Shown: positions 32,889 through 42,797 of the stretch, piece after piece
Numbering within the stretch: position 1 is the first letter of the stretch
Layout: each line of letters starts with the position of its first letter
Assembly (NCBI RefSeq): GCF_003385455.1
Contig: NZ_QNUF01000032.1
Coordinates: 1-55,650, forward strand
DNA length: 55,650 nt
Source of the DNA: Chryseobacterium rhizosphaerae
GTDB lineage: Bacteria > Bacteroidota > Bacteroidia > Flavobacteriales > Weeksellaceae
Direction: 5' to 3'
Position numbers and translations under genes: made by a program
Notes under the pieces: generated by a model
What the model was told of the DNA's origin: nothing
Seen by the model: only the letters and a program-made list of their open reading frames with translations
The model's database searches: none

Positions 32889-33556
32889 GAATTGATATAA
32901 TAAGCGTGCTACCGGAATTAATGGAAAGTCCGTTTCAAACTTCTATTTTGAAGAGAGCAATGGATAAAGGATTGGCAGAAGTACATTTTCATCATTTGAG
33001 AGACTGGGCGATCAACAAACACAGACAGATTGATGATGAACCTTATGGAGGTGGAGCAGGGATGGTTATGATGATAGAGCCTCTGGATAAATGTATTTCG
33101 GAGCTTAAATCTCAGAGGGATTATGATGAGGTTATTTATCTGACACCGGATGGAGTCACTTTAAATCAAAAAATTGCCAATACACTTTCCATAAAGAATA
33201 ATCTGATCTTCCTATGTGGTCATTATAAAGGAATTGATCAGAGAGTAAGGGATCTTCATATTACAAAAGAAATTTCAATAGGGGATTATGTGCTTACGGG
33301 AGGTGAGCTGGCAGCATGTGTTCTTGCAGATTCTGTGATCCGACTGCTTCCGGGTGTTTTAAATGACGAACAAAGCGCTCTTACAGATAGTTTTCAGGAT
33401 GATTTACTTTCACCTCCTATTTACACCAGACCCGAAAGCTATAAAGGTCTGGAAGTTCCTAAAATTTTACTGAGCGGGAATTTTGCAAAGATTGAAGAAT
33501 GGAGACATGATGAAGCGGTAAGAATTACCAAAGAAAAACGTCCCGATTTACTTTAA
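32885..33556 (+). CDS. trmD: tRNA (guanine-N1)-methyltransferase
   Basis: Methylates G37 of tRNAs with SAM, preventing frameshifts. The 223-residue protein is a SPOUT methyltransferase with trefoil knot segments: DEPYGGGAGMVMMIEPL near residue 49, LCGHYKGIDQRV near 112 and EISIGDYVLTGGELAA near 128. The YTRPESYKGLEVP stretch near 178 is the tRNA-binding linker. The start overlaps the ndh stop by four bases. TrmD is usually near rpsP, rimM and rplS; none is present here, so the canonical cluster is broken up in this genome. Confidence 0.97.
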   Translation: MRIDIISVLPELMESPFQTSILKRAMDKGLAEVHFHHLRDWAINKHRQIDDEPYGGGAGMVMMIEPLDKCISELKSQRDYDEVIYLTPDGVTLNQKIANTLSIKNNLIFLCGHYKGIDQRVRDLHITKEISIGDYVLTGGELAACVLADSVIRLLPGVLNDEQSALTDSFQDDLLSPPIYTRPESYKGLEVPKILLSGNFAKIEEWRHDEAVRITKEKRPDLL

Positions 33557-33911
33557 AAAAATATTCTTGTTTTTTTTAAACCTATTTGCAATAATTGCGA
33601 ATGGAATAATATTTGTTATATGATATTTTATTAAGAAAAATATTAGTAGTTTTTATTTTAAGTTAATATTTTATTTTATTTATTTTGAATTTTGCTTATT
33701 GTCTCAATTTTCGATATTGAGGTAATATCATGAAATGATTGAAAAATTAATTCACTAAGTGTTGTTTTGTTAGTGATTTTTGTTATATTTGATCGTTTTT
33801 TACTGAAAAATTAATTTTGAAATTAACAAATATTAATTAAAGAAATTTAAAAAAATGGTAAATTTATAATTGAAAAAAGAGCATACTAACTAAAGATAGA
33901 AATTTGTGCTG
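33557..33911. other. AT-rich gap between trmD and the nuclease-like gene
   Basis: About 350 bp with very high AT content, with long A and T runs. I find no credible reading frame, tRNA or strong hairpin. It contains several TTG and TAnTTTG-like words (for example around 33600 and 33780), so more than one promoter could be present, but none stands out. Confidence 0.6.
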
Positions 33912-34847
33912 ATGGAGCTATTCTCTTTTTATAATGTTGAAAATTTATTTTTGCCTGATCCAAAACCTGTTCATAAACTGGATCCTACAAAATCAGGTTT
34001 AAGAAGCTGGGATGAAAAGAGATATAAAAATAAACTTTTTAAAATCTCTCACGTATTCCAACTGATGAAGGAGGAAAATGGCGTATTGCCATTTATGATA
34101 GGACTCTCTGAAGTTTCCGGTAGGAAAGTTTTGGAAGACCTTGTGGAGATGGATCCTTTTCACTCAGAATATGGAATTGTACATTATAATTCTATGGATG
34201 AAAGAAAGGTAGATGTAGCAATGCTGTATGATAAAAATAAAGTAGAGGTAATAGATTCTGAAACCATTACTTTCTTTTTTGAAATATCAAATAAAAACAC
34301 AGGAAATTACGACACAACCAGGGACGTACTTTTTTCTAAGATTAAATATAAAGGGGAAATTATCAATGTCTTTATCGCCCACCTTCCCTCTAAGCGCGAA
34401 AAAGATATCAATAAACCTAAAAGAGCTTTTATATTAAACGAAATCCGGCAACGGATCTTGAAAATTGTAGATGATGATAAGGAACATGTTATATTGTGTG
34501 GTGATTTTAATGAAAACCCGGATGATGAAAATTTAGTAAAAATTCTCTATGACAATGATCATGAGAAGGTTTTGATGAACCCTTTTCAGGAATTGTTTTC
34601 CGCAAGAAATTATTCTACTTTTCATTATAAATCTGGATTGCTGTATGATCAGATCATAATGTCGAGATCACTTCTGGACAATAAAACGCTGGCCTTTCAG
34701 GAGGCTTGTATTTTTAATTCTGAGAAAATAAGCAGCAGGACCAGAAATTTTGAGGGACGTCCTTTCCGAACTTATGCCGGTACAAGGTATTTGGGTGGGT
34801 ATAGTGATCACTTTCCGGTTTTTGTCAGATTTAGTGACTTATCTTAA
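33912..34847 (+). CDS. Endonuclease/exonuclease/phosphatase family protein
   Basis: A 311-residue member of the EEP superfamily (DNase I-like fold). Start at 33912 (MELFSFYNVENLF); an in-frame GTG lies six bases earlier. Motifs: FYNVENLF with Asn near residue 7, LSEV near 58 (metal-binding Glu), IAHLPSKREKD near 158 (His), CGDFNENPDDE near 200 (Asp and Asn) and YSDHFPVFV near 300 (Asp-His pair). All the expected catalytic residues are therefore present. It may cleave nucleic acids or phosphate esters; the substrate is not indicated. No signal peptide. Confidence 0.92.
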   Translation: MELFSFYNVENLFLPDPKPVHKLDPTKSGLRSWDEKRYKNKLFKISHVFQLMKEENGVLPFMIGLSEVSGRKVLEDLVEMDPFHSEYGIVHYNSMDERKVDVAMLYDKNKVEVIDSETITFFFEISNKNTGNYDTTRDVLFSKIKYKGEIINVFIAHLPSKREKDINKPKRAFILNEIRQRILKIVDDDKEHVILCGDFNENPDDENLVKILYDNDHEKVLMNPFQELFSARNYSTFHYKSGLLYDQIIMSRSLLDNKTLAFQEACIFNSEKISSRTRNFEGRPFRTYAGTRYLGGYSDHFPVFVRFSDLS

Positions 34848-34874
34848 AAAACATAAATAATAAAAAAGTAGAAA

Positions 34875-35345
34875 ATGAAAAATTCGAGTAACACAAGTTA
34901 TCATTTAGATTCAATCGACAAAGAGATCATCTACATGTTGATGGACAATGCTAAAACTTCTTTAGCACACATTTCAAAAAATGTTGGAATTTCTACAACA
35001 GCAGTACATCAAAGAATTAAAAAACTGGAACACGCAGGAGTTATTGAAAACTCGATTTCGTTCCTTAATCCTAAGAAAATTGGATATAAGGTGATTTCGT
35101 ATATTGGTGTGTTTCTGGACCAGCCAAGTCATTATCCTGATGTGGTAAAATCTTTGCATGATATTAATGAAGTAGTAGAGGCCCATTATACTACGGGAAA
35201 TTACACCATATTCCTGAAGGTTCTTTGTAAAGATAATGATCATTTGATGCAGATCCTTAGCAAACTTCAGAAACTAAAAGGAGTAACAAGAACAGAAACC
35301 TTTATATCTTTGGAACAAGGTATTTACAGACAATTGAAAGTATAA
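34875..35345 (+). CDS. Lrp/AsnC family transcriptional regulator
   Basis: A 156-residue regulator. The N-terminal helix-turn-helix is LDSIDKEIIYMLMDNAKTSL followed by AHISKNVGISTTAVHQRIKK near residue 36. The C-terminal RAM ligand-binding domain carries YTTGNYTIFLKVLCKDNDH near residue 105. Such proteins form octamers and respond to amino acids. It lies 27 bp after the nuclease-like gene and four bases before deoC, so the regulator is probably cotranscribed with deoC. Confidence 0.95.
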   Translation: MKNSSNTSYHLDSIDKEIIYMLMDNAKTSLAHISKNVGISTTAVHQRIKKLEHAGVIENSISFLNPKKIGYKVISYIGVFLDQPSHYPDVVKSLHDINEVVEAHYTTGNYTIFLKVLCKDNDHLMQILSKLQKLKGVTRTETFISLEQGIYRQLKV

Positions 35346-35349
35346 CGAT

Positions 35350-36093
35350 ATGAACATAGGACAATATTTGGATTCCACTTACTTGAAAACACCTGAGCAA
35401 TCAGGGATTTCACACGAAGAAACTCTTCAAAAAGATAAAGAACTGGCTCAGGAAGCTATTGACAATGATTTGTTTGCTGTAATGATCCGCCCGGATTATG
35501 TAGCAGAGATCAAAAAATATATTCAGGAAAGAGATTCAAATGTTGCAGTGGGAACTGTAATAGGTTTTCATGAAGGAACATACTCTATTGATGAGAAGCT
35601 TGCAGAAGCTACAAAAGCAATTGAGGATGGAGCAGATGAATTGGATTTTGTTATTAATTACAAGGCATACCTTGAAGGAAATACAGCCTTGGTAAAAGAA
35701 GAATTTGTACAGTGCACAAAGCTTGGGCTGGAACATCATAAAGTTGTAAAATGGATTATCGAAATTGCAGCTTTAACCGATGAACAAATTGCTGATCTTA
35801 CCAAAAATATTTCCGGTTGGGCCGGAGAAAATTTTACAGAAAAGGACTTTCCTCACATTTTTGTAAAATCTTCAACAGGTTTTTTTGAAACCACTGGTGG
35901 AAAACCTAACGGTGCCACATTTGAAGGAGTGAAAATAATGCTTGATAATGCAGGAAAACTTCCTGTAAAAGCAGCAGGAGGAGTAAGAACCCCAGAGGAT
36001 GCTGAAAGAATGATCAATATGGGAGTGAAAAGAATAGGAACTTCTTCAGCCCTGGCATTAATTAAAAATCAGTCTTCATCAGAAGGATATTAA
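35350..36093 (+). CDS. deoC: Deoxyribose-phosphate aldolase
   Basis: A class I aldolase that splits 2-deoxyribose 5-phosphate into acetaldehyde and glyceraldehyde 3-phosphate, in deoxynucleoside salvage. The protein has 247 residues, a normal length. The Schiff-base lysine lies in FVKSSTGFF near residue 175, and a second catalytic lysine in VKAAGGVRTPEDA near 204. The N-terminal stretch LDSTYLKTPE is also family-like, with the usual Asp in KADELDFVINYKAY. It directly follows an Lrp-type regulator and ends at a hairpin shared with dusB. Confidence 0.96.
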   Translation: MNIGQYLDSTYLKTPEQSGISHEETLQKDKELAQEAIDNDLFAVMIRPDYVAEIKKYIQERDSNVAVGTVIGFHEGTYSIDEKLAEATKAIEDGADELDFVINYKAYLEGNTALVKEEFVQCTKLGLEHHKVVKWIIEIAALTDEQIADLTKNISGWAGENFTEKDFPHIFVKSSTGFFETTGGKPNGATFEGVKIMLDNAGKLPVKAAGGVRTPEDAERMINMGVKRIGTSSALALIKNQSSSEGY

Positions 36094-36119
36094 TATTGAT
36101 ATCAATTATAAATAAAAAA

Positions 36120-36141
36120 ACCATCAAATTCATTTGATGGT
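36120..36141. terminator. Bidirectional terminator between deoC and dusB
   Basis: A perfect 10-bp stem ACCATCAAAT / ATTTGATGGT with a two-base loop; As precede and Ts follow, so it acts on both strands. Confidence 0.85.
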
Positions 36142-36148
36142 TTTTATT

Positions 36149-37144
36149 TTATGCCTGTGCCTGATATTCTTCGTAAAACTGTTGAGTCTCCAGAATAAGG
36201 CTGCTCATTTCTTCTAATGTGAAAACTTCCAGGAATTTTTTTCTGAATTCCTTAAAGTGAGGAACACCACGGAAATAGTTACTATAGTGCTGACGCATTT
36301 CTATTAGTCCTAATTTTTCCCCTTTCCATTCTACACTCCATTCAGCATGCTGGCGTACTGCCAATAAACGGTCTGCGACGGTTGGCTCAGGTAAATGTTC
36401 ACCTGTTTTAAAGAAATGTTTGATCTCATTAAATATCCAGGGATAACCAATTGCTGCACGTCCGATCATAATTCCGTCACATGCATATTTTTGTTTGTAT
36501 TCCAATGCTTTTTCAGCAGAATCGATATCACCGTTTCCAAAAATAGGAATTTCAATATTCGGATTCTGTTTTATTCTTGAAATATGTTCCCAGTCTGCTT
36601 CCCCTTTATACATTTGTGCACGGGTTCTGGCATGTATCGTAAGGGCCTTAATTCCTGTTTCCTGTAGGCGCTCTGCTACTTCATCAATATTAATACATGT
36701 ACTGTCCCAACCTAAACGGGTTTTAACAGTCACTGGCAAATGAGTAGAACTTACTACAGCTTTTGTAAGACGAACCATAAGGTCAATATCTTTCAACACT
36801 CCTGCTCCTGCTCCTTTGCAGACCACTTTTTTTACAGGGCATCCGAAATTAATATCCACTAAATCAGGATTTACCGTTTCTACAATTTTTGCAGACATAG
36901 CCATTGCCTCTTCATCTCCTCCAAAGATTTGTATACCAACAGGTCTTTCATAATCAAAGATATCCAGCTTTTTACGGCTCTTCATTGCATCACGGATTAA
37001 GCCTTCGGAAGAAATAAATTCCGAATACATTAAATCTGCACCATGCATTTTACACAAACGTCTGAACGGAGGATCACTTACATCTTCCATCGGAGCCAGC
37101 AAAAGTGGAAATTCCGGCAGTTCTATATTGCCTATTTTTATCAT
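36149..37144 (-). CDS. dusB: tRNA-dihydrouridine synthase
   Basis: A 331-residue FMN enzyme that reduces specific uridines in the tRNA D-loop to dihydrouridine with NADPH. Motifs are LLAPMEDVSDPPFRRL near residue 15 (FMN-binding start of the TIM barrel), DINFGCPVKKVVCKGAGAG near 97 (the catalytic cysteine sits in this segment), IHARTRAQMYKGEADW near 165 and GNGDIDS near 199, followed by GIMIGRAAIG near 221. The C-terminal helical domain, ending EEYQAQA, binds tRNA. It is monocistronic. The DusB subtype is inferred from length and motif style. Confidence 0.93.
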   Translation of the reverse strand: MIKIGNIELPEFPLLLAPMEDVSDPPFRRLCKMHGADLMYSEFISSEGLIRDAMKSRKKLDIFDYERPVGIQIFGGDEEAMAMSAKIVETVNPDLVDINFGCPVKKVVCKGAGAGVLKDIDLMVRLTKAVVSSTHLPVTVKTRLGWDSTCINIDEVAERLQETGIKALTIHARTRAQMYKGEADWEHISRIKQNPNIEIPIFGNGDIDSAEKALEYKQKYACDGIMIGRAAIGYPWIFNEIKHFFKTGEHLPEPTVADRLLAVRQHAEWSVEWKGEKLGLIEMRQHYSNYFRGVPHFKEFRKKFLEVFTLEEMSSLILETQQFYEEYQAQA

Positions 37145-37274
37145 GGTGCAAATTTACAAAATTCTTAGGATTAGAAAATATGATAATATCTATGAGTGTG
37201 ATGGGGTGAATTTGATCGGTTGGAAGCGGAAGATATGAGAATGTACATGTATATCATTCTCCTTTCTTCAGGTC

Positions 37275-40200
37275 TTAGAAGCTTGCTTTTACCTGCATGC
37301 TTCCGATATGTATTGTCCTGTCACCAGAGTTTCTTCCTTCATAATTTAAATTTAACTGAATGAAAGAGTTGATCGCCTGCTGGATAAATACACTCCATAC
37401 CTGGTTTTTTCCAGGCTTTAAACCATCCAGCATCTGGTTTCCTACAATACTGTAATTATTTCCGGTGAAGGTATTATTGATGAATGAAAAATTCCCACGG
37501 ATTGAAGTTTTTTTACGTTCCCACTGAATGGTTCCGGTAATATCAAAGGCTTTAAGATTTTCCTCTCCATCCACTCTCTCTTTTTTGCGGTAAGCGGCTG
37601 AGAGCTCAGTCTGGATAGCATCAGTAAATTTATAGGTAGCCTTCGGTTTGGTTTCCATATTGTTTAAACGATAATCTCTTGTTGCAAACAGCTGCGAGGA
37701 GTTTTTAATATCATGAACCGAGTTTTCCCAGTCTACCCTGAATTCTTTATTGAACCAGTATCCTATATTCAGGAAATGAGAAATTTGCTCACGTTCTTCA
37801 CTGCTGAAGTTTGCATTGATAAGATTGTCGTTAGATATAAATCGGTAGTTTCCGTTCCAGCCGGATTTGTCGGTAGGATTAAACTGTACGGAGGTCAGTA
37901 TATTTTGATTTTTAAGAATCTGATCACTGTTTTTTTCAAAAGGATTAAGGACCAACACCCTGTCTTTTTTATAGAAAGAGTTTTGAGAATTTAATGAAAT
38001 ATTGAAGTTCCAGCGTTTTAAAAATGCATTCTCGGAATTGAAAACAATAGCAGGGTTTACAAATAGAGCGAGCTGAAGTTTATTTTTATTAGACGGAATA
38101 TATCGTACAGAATTGGTGTAAACACGGATGTATTTTGCTAAATCTGAATATTCTGCAATTTCAAATTCATCCAGCTGCTGAATACCGTCTCCGTTATAAT
38201 CGGTCCATTTATAGATCCCTTGTCCATCTGTTACTTTAATGTATTGAAACTCCCTTTGTGCCTCCTGTCCGTTTCCGAGTTCGTAGAATGCCTGCAAACG
38301 CATTCCATTCCTGAAAAGCTGCTGATTGTAAAGGATATTTCCAACCACAAAATCATTGTTTCTGGTTACGGCATCGGCAATATCGTTCTGGTAAAAGAAT
38401 TTTCTATAGTGAATTAACGCATTAAGAGTGGTTCTTTCAGTTTTAATGATTTGACTTTCTGCCATGATCCCCAAAATACTGTTCATGTTTTGAAGTCTGT
38501 TATCACGTACAGAGTCATTATCTCTCATATATACTTTTGCAAGCAATTTGGTCCTGGTGCTATCACCAACTTTCTTTTGAACAAAAATTTCTTTCCAGCT
38601 GAAACTGGTTACATCCAGGAGTTGAGTGTCATTATATTTTTTCTCATTGTGCTCCATGCTTCCTCCAATAGCCCAGCTGCCTTTTTTACCGGTATATTCT
38701 GTGGAAACACCTCCTCGTATAAACTTGGTATCCTGTAACGTTGCATTGGTATTCAGGAAGGAGAAGTTTCCTTTGGTAAAGAACTTTCCTTTGATCCAAC
38801 CAAAATCCAGGTCATTTTTAATCCCTTTATAAGAATCCTGCTCATTCAAATAGTTAATACGGTAATTTAAAGTAGACTTATTATTCCACTTATTCAGGAA
38901 GCTGAAAGTAAACCTGTTTTGAGTTCTGTTGTTGAATTCCTGCACCAAGTTGAAATCTCTGGAGAATTCTACATCATTGATACGGTCCAGAATATGGAAT
39001 TGCCTGTCTATATATTGATATTCAAAACTTGGAGTTCCTTTCCAGTTGTTTTTAGTAAAGCTTTTATTTCCGAAAATCCGCCATGCATATCCAATATTCT
39101 GATCAGAATCTTTTGAGGAAAATAAATTGATATCATAGTTACTCATGGAAATATCAGTACCAATTTTCCCTTCATTTAATAAGTATTCCGAGTTTAGGGA
39201 GAAGACCTGTGATTTTTGAGGAGAAGGAAGCTTTCTTACGGCTCTGTAATCTCCTCCATTCGGTCCTGCATATTCGAAAACACGTCCGTTATTGGTGGTT
39301 TGTGCTACTTTATAATCTCCCTGGTTGGCTCCAAAATAAGTGAAGGAAACCTGATAAAGTGTTTGATTCTGATCTGTAGAAAATTCATAAAAATTTCCCG
39401 TAGGATTTGAATGCAAAACATATAGGATTTTGTTGACATCATATTCGGTCACTACACCGGATGGTGCATACATCAAATTAGGGTCATTGCCGGCATTAGC
39501 CAGGATTTCCTCATCCTCTTTAGAAAGGTTTAAAGAAAGTGGTGCATTTTTATTATCATTTTCCATAAACCAGTTAAGGCCTACTTTGAATTTTTCTCTC
39601 TGATGTTCCAGTTTACCTGTAAATAAATATCTGGAATAATTTCTGTTGGCGTAGTTATAAGAGATGGTGATGAAGTTTTGTTGGAAAATAGGACGGAAAC
39701 TGGTAAAAGTAACCTCACCTGTGTTATAATTGATAATATAATCCTGGTTTTCACCACGTTTCATTAAAATACCATCAATGAATACCTGCTCAGATCCTGA
39801 GATCAGTGTGATAAACTGTTCTCCGTTTTTACCTGTCAAACGATAAGGTCCCTGGTTTCCTTCTACCCCCTGAAAACGGATCCTGTGAAATTCACTTCGT
39901 GCAACTCCCATTGAAACATCTACAAGTGTTTTGTTTTCAGTTCCAAATTCAGTCTGAAACTGAAGCCCCATGCTTCTTCTCTGATATTTGGCAAAGTAAT
40001 TTTTAGATTCAACAAGATCTAAATGCCCGGCTCTAAGAATAGATTTATCCTTAATATTAAGCTGCATATAAATCTTATCAAATTCTTCCAAAGTCTGCGT
40101 ATACCCATCAGCCTGAATCGGTAGATTATGATCTGAAATACTGGCCAGAATGGTTACGTCCTTGGAAAGGCGCCCTGAAATTTGAAGATCCATGGAACTT

Positions 40201-40511
40201 TGTACAGATTGCCCCTGATTATTACCAAAAGTAATCCCACGGATGATAGACCCTTTAGAATTAAGCTCTCCTAAAAATCTTTTTTTATCATTTTTAGCCA
40301 GTACAGCTTCATCAATAATAATTTTATTATTCGTCCTTATAAAGTCCAGAGTGTCTTTGGTGAAAATATCCTGTTCCAGCCTGGCTGCCAGAATACTGTC
40401 CTTTTTTATACTGTCCTCAGGAACATTGGGATTTTTCCATGAAAATACCTGGGCACTCCCTGAGAAGATGCCTAAAAAGAAGAATACGAATAGTAGAATA
40501 AAATTCCGCAA
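37275..40511 (-). CDS. Large outer-membrane protein, Bacteroidota-specific family
   Basis: A 1078-residue protein starting with TTG at 40511 and carrying a signal peptide (MRNFILLFVFFFLGIFSGSA). Many segments look like long beta-hairpins with alternating polar and hydrophobic residues and frequent Asn, Tyr and Arg: for example GSIIRGITFGNNQGQSVQ near residue 87 and SMDLQISGRLSKDVTILAS near 106. The stretch IPIQADGYTQTLEEFDKIY near 133 is conserved in related proteins I have seen annotated only as hypothetical. The end IGSMQVKASF has the aromatic final residue of barrels. It is most likely a large outer-membrane barrel; its cargo or partner is not known. Confidence 0.75.
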   Translation of the reverse strand: MRNFILLFVFFFLGIFSGSAQVFSWKNPNVPEDSIKKDSILAARLEQDIFTKDTLDFIRTNNKIIIDEAVLAKNDKKRFLGELNSKGSIIRGITFGNNQGQSVQSSMDLQISGRLSKDVTILASISDHNLPIQADGYTQTLEEFDKIYMQLNIKDKSILRAGHLDLVESKNYFAKYQRRSMGLQFQTEFGTENKTLVDVSMGVARSEFHRIRFQGVEGNQGPYRLTGKNGEQFITLISGSEQVFIDGILMKRGENQDYIINYNTGEVTFTSFRPIFQQNFITISYNYANRNYSRYLFTGKLEHQREKFKVGLNWFMENDNKNAPLSLNLSKEDEEILANAGNDPNLMYAPSGVVTEYDVNKILYVLHSNPTGNFYEFSTDQNQTLYQVSFTYFGANQGDYKVAQTTNNGRVFEYAGPNGGDYRAVRKLPSPQKSQVFSLNSEYLLNEGKIGTDISMSNYDINLFSSKDSDQNIGYAWRIFGNKSFTKNNWKGTPSFEYQYIDRQFHILDRINDVEFSRDFNLVQEFNNRTQNRFTFSFLNKWNNKSTLNYRINYLNEQDSYKGIKNDLDFGWIKGKFFTKGNFSFLNTNATLQDTKFIRGGVSTEYTGKKGSWAIGGSMEHNEKKYNDTQLLDVTSFSWKEIFVQKKVGDSTRTKLLAKVYMRDNDSVRDNRLQNMNSILGIMAESQIIKTERTTLNALIHYRKFFYQNDIADAVTRNNDFVVGNILYNQQLFRNGMRLQAFYELGNGQEAQREFQYIKVTDGQGIYKWTDYNGDGIQQLDEFEIAEYSDLAKYIRVYTNSVRYIPSNKNKLQLALFVNPAIVFNSENAFLKRWNFNISLNSQNSFYKKDRVLVLNPFEKNSDQILKNQNILTSVQFNPTDKSGWNGNYRFISNDNLINANFSSEEREQISHFLNIGYWFNKEFRVDWENSVHDIKNSSQLFATRDYRLNNMETKPKATYKFTDAIQTELSAAYRKKERVDGEENLKAFDITGTIQWERKKTSIRGNFSFINNTFTGNNYSIVGNQMLDGLKPGKNQVWSVFIQQAINSFIQLNLNYEGRNSGDRTIHIGSMQVKASF

Positions 40512-40658
40512 GTCCTGAAAATAATCCGTAAAAATAATTAAAAAATGTTAACGGAATGGGGTTTAGTATTATTAACAGAAAATTAATATAATTATTGCGA
40601 ATGACTAAAAATTTGATATAATTTAGCGGTTGAAATTATTAATATTTAAATTTTAATC

Positions 40659-41594
40659 ATGAAAAAACTTTATTCGTTAGCTTTGTTTTGTTTAACAGGT
40701 TTTGCATTTGGTCAAATTAGCTTAACGACACTAAACACTCCTTACACTCAAAATTTTGATGAATTAGTAAATACTGGAACAGGTTCTCTGGCCTTAACCG
40801 GTGGTTTAGTAGGATGGAGCATTGTAGAGACGGGTGCTAATGCCAATACTACGTATGCAGCAGATACAGGAGCATTAAATGCTGGTAATACTTATAGTTA
40901 TGGATCAGCAGGGAGTACTGATAGAGCATTAGGATCTGTGGCGAGCAGTAACTTATTGTCAAGATGGGGAGCTCAGTTTAAAAATGATACGGGAAATCAG
41001 ATTACAGATCTTCAAATATCTTATACTGGTGAAGAGTGGAGAATGGGACAACTGAACAGAGGGAGTAATGATAAGATTATATTTGAGTACAGTACGGATG
41101 CTACCTCATTAACGACAGGAACATGGACTGCTGTTTCAGCTTTAACTTATGAAACAACTAATGCTACAGGAACTGCAGGAGCAAGAGACGGGAATGCTGC
41201 AAGCTACAGAACTGCACTTAGCTCTACAATTTCTGCATTGAATATTCCTGTAGGACAAACATTTTGGATCAGATTTGTTGATTTTAATGCCGATCAGTCT
41301 GATGACGGTCTTGCTATAGATGACTTTTCTTTAACACCTCAGGGAGGAACCTTAGCAACAGGAGAAAATAGAATTTCAAACAAATCTTTTGTTAAAAACA
41401 CCTCAGTTGAAAATGAAATCTATTTCGGAGTACAATCAGAAGTTAAAATCTTCAATATAAGTGGACAATTGATAAAAGCAGCTTCAGTGAGAGAAAACGG
41501 AAGTTTAAATGTAGCTGAACTTCAAAAAGGAATTTATTTTGTAACAGGAATTGTAAACGGTAAAAACGTTTCTGAGAAGGTTATTAAAAGATAA
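40659..41594 (+). CDS. Type IX secretion cargo protein 1
   Basis: A 311-residue secreted protein: signal peptide MKKLYSLALFCLTGFAFGQ, then a beta-rich domain with YTQNFDELVNTG, YSYGSAGSTDRALG and ISYTGEEWR near residue 129. This domain is common in secreted nuclease-like proteins of Bacteroidota, where it precedes an EEP domain; here it stands alone. Residues about 235-311 form a type A C-terminal sorting domain (EVKIFNISGQLIKAASV, then NVAELQKGIYFVTGI and a final VIKR), so the protein should cross the outer membrane by the type IX system. It is the first of three cargo genes in a row. Confidence 0.9.
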   Translation: MKKLYSLALFCLTGFAFGQISLTTLNTPYTQNFDELVNTGTGSLALTGGLVGWSIVETGANANTTYAADTGALNAGNTYSYGSAGSTDRALGSVASSNLLSRWGAQFKNDTGNQITDLQISYTGEEWRMGQLNRGSNDKIIFEYSTDATSLTTGTWTAVSALTYETTNATGTAGARDGNAASYRTALSSTISALNIPVGQTFWIRFVDFNADQSDDGLAIDDFSLTPQGGTLATGENRISNKSFVKNTSVENEIYFGVQSEVKIFNISGQLIKAASVRENGSLNVAELQKGIYFVTGIVNGKNVSEKVIKR

Positions 41595-41617
41595 TTTTAA
41601 CTAATTGTTAAATATGC

Positions 41618-41648
41618 ACCGTCACTTGAATTGGGTGACGGTTTTTTT
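41618..41648 (+). terminator. Terminator of cargo gene 1
   Basis: ACCGTCAC (41618-41625) pairs with GTGACGGT (41635-41642), followed by a run of seven Ts. Confidence 0.85.
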
Positions 41649-41682
41649 GTACTTTTAGACTATAAATTTAAATCATCATATA

Positions 41683-42633
41683 ATGAAAAAAATCTTTACT
41701 ATTTTGGGAATAGCTTCTGCTATTGGTTTTATGAATGCGCAAACTACCGTTTTGACGGAAGATTTTAGTTTTACAGGAGCTCTTAATGCAAATGGATGGG
41801 TTACTCACAGTGGAGCAACGCCGGGACAATTGACATCTAACGGAAATGCTGCTAATCTAGTGGCAGGGAATACAGAAGATGTAAACAAAGCATTTTCATC
41901 TTTGTATACACTTAGTTCAACCGCTGTTAACAAAGCTGAATATTCTGCTACAATTAATGTAGCAACTGCAACGGGTCTGAGTACATCGGGAGATTACTTT
42001 TTAATGTTTACAGTTACTTCAGGGGCTAACCCGGGAAATAATTTTAACGCAAGACTTTATGCGAAAGGAAGTGCAACGGGATATACTTTAGGAGTATTAA
42101 ATAACGGTGCTGGAACCGTAACGCCTACTTATGGAACTGAAATTCCTTATGGAACACCTGCCAATATTACAGTGACCTATATTATTGATAATACAGTAAC
42201 TCCAGGTACAAATACGGCAACTTTACAAATCAATTCACAACCATTACTTACAAACACTACGGGAACAGGAGCTGCTTCTGCGACAATTGGTGGGGTGGCA
42301 ATCAGACAGGGTGGAAATGCCACTTCAGGAACTGGAAATATCTCCATTGATAATCTAGTAGCCAAAGTATATTCTCCAACATTGGCTGTTTCAGAATTTA
42401 AAAATGGCAAATCGGGAAGCTTTGTGAAAAATTCTTTCGTTAAAAACGGAGAAATTACTTTTGGAGCTGATGTAAAAGATGTAAAAGTTTTCAATATGTA
42501 TGGACAAGTTGTGAAAACGGCTTCTGTAAAAGAAAACGGAGCTGTCAACGTAGCTGAACTTACAAAAGGAAACTATATTGTAACCGGAACGGTAAATAAT
42601 CAGCCGGTATCTCAAAAAATATTGAAGGACTAA
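41683..42633 (+). CDS. Type IX secretion cargo protein 2
   Basis: 316 residues: signal peptide MKKIFTILGIASAIGFMNA, then a beta-sandwich-like domain rich in Gly, Ser, Thr and Asn (start VLTEDFSFTGALNANGW, then NPGNNFNARLYAKGSATGY). The C-terminal sorting domain (about 240-316) is DVKVFNMYGQVVKTASV, VAELTKGNYIVTGTVNN and a final ILKD. It is likely an extracellular carbohydrate- or surface-binding protein, but no catalytic residues are evident. It shares its tail style with the neighbouring genes but not the body, so the tails look exchanged or recently copied. Confidence 0.88.
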   Translation: MKKIFTILGIASAIGFMNAQTTVLTEDFSFTGALNANGWVTHSGATPGQLTSNGNAANLVAGNTEDVNKAFSSLYTLSSTAVNKAEYSATINVATATGLSTSGDYFLMFTVTSGANPGNNFNARLYAKGSATGYTLGVLNNGAGTVTPTYGTEIPYGTPANITVTYIIDNTVTPGTNTATLQINSQPLLTNTTGTGAASATIGGVAIRQGGNATSGTGNISIDNLVAKVYSPTLAVSEFKNGKSGSFVKNSFVKNGEITFGADVKDVKVFNMYGQVVKTASVKENGAVNVAELTKGNYIVTGTVNNQPVSQKILKD

Positions 42634-42656
42634 AACGAAGTTTTTAGATAAAATAG

Positions 42657-42692
42657 AAGCCACTCATTCAAAGAAATGAGTGGCTTTTTTTA
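42657..42692 (+). terminator. Terminator of cargo gene 2
   Basis: AAGCCACTCATT (42657-42668) pairs with AATGAGTGGCTT (42675-42686), followed by Ts. Confidence 0.9.
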
Positions 42693-42797
42693 TATTAACA
42701 GATCCTTATTTATTGTAATTTTTCTTATTAATTTTTCAATTATATGGTACTGTTTTTGATATTTTTAATTCAAATTTGTTGCTAAAATTATACACCC

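Noticed and set aside
33557..33911. Possible non-coding RNA in the trmD downstream gap
   Set aside because: No stable hairpin or conserved motif could be seen in this very AT-rich stretch.
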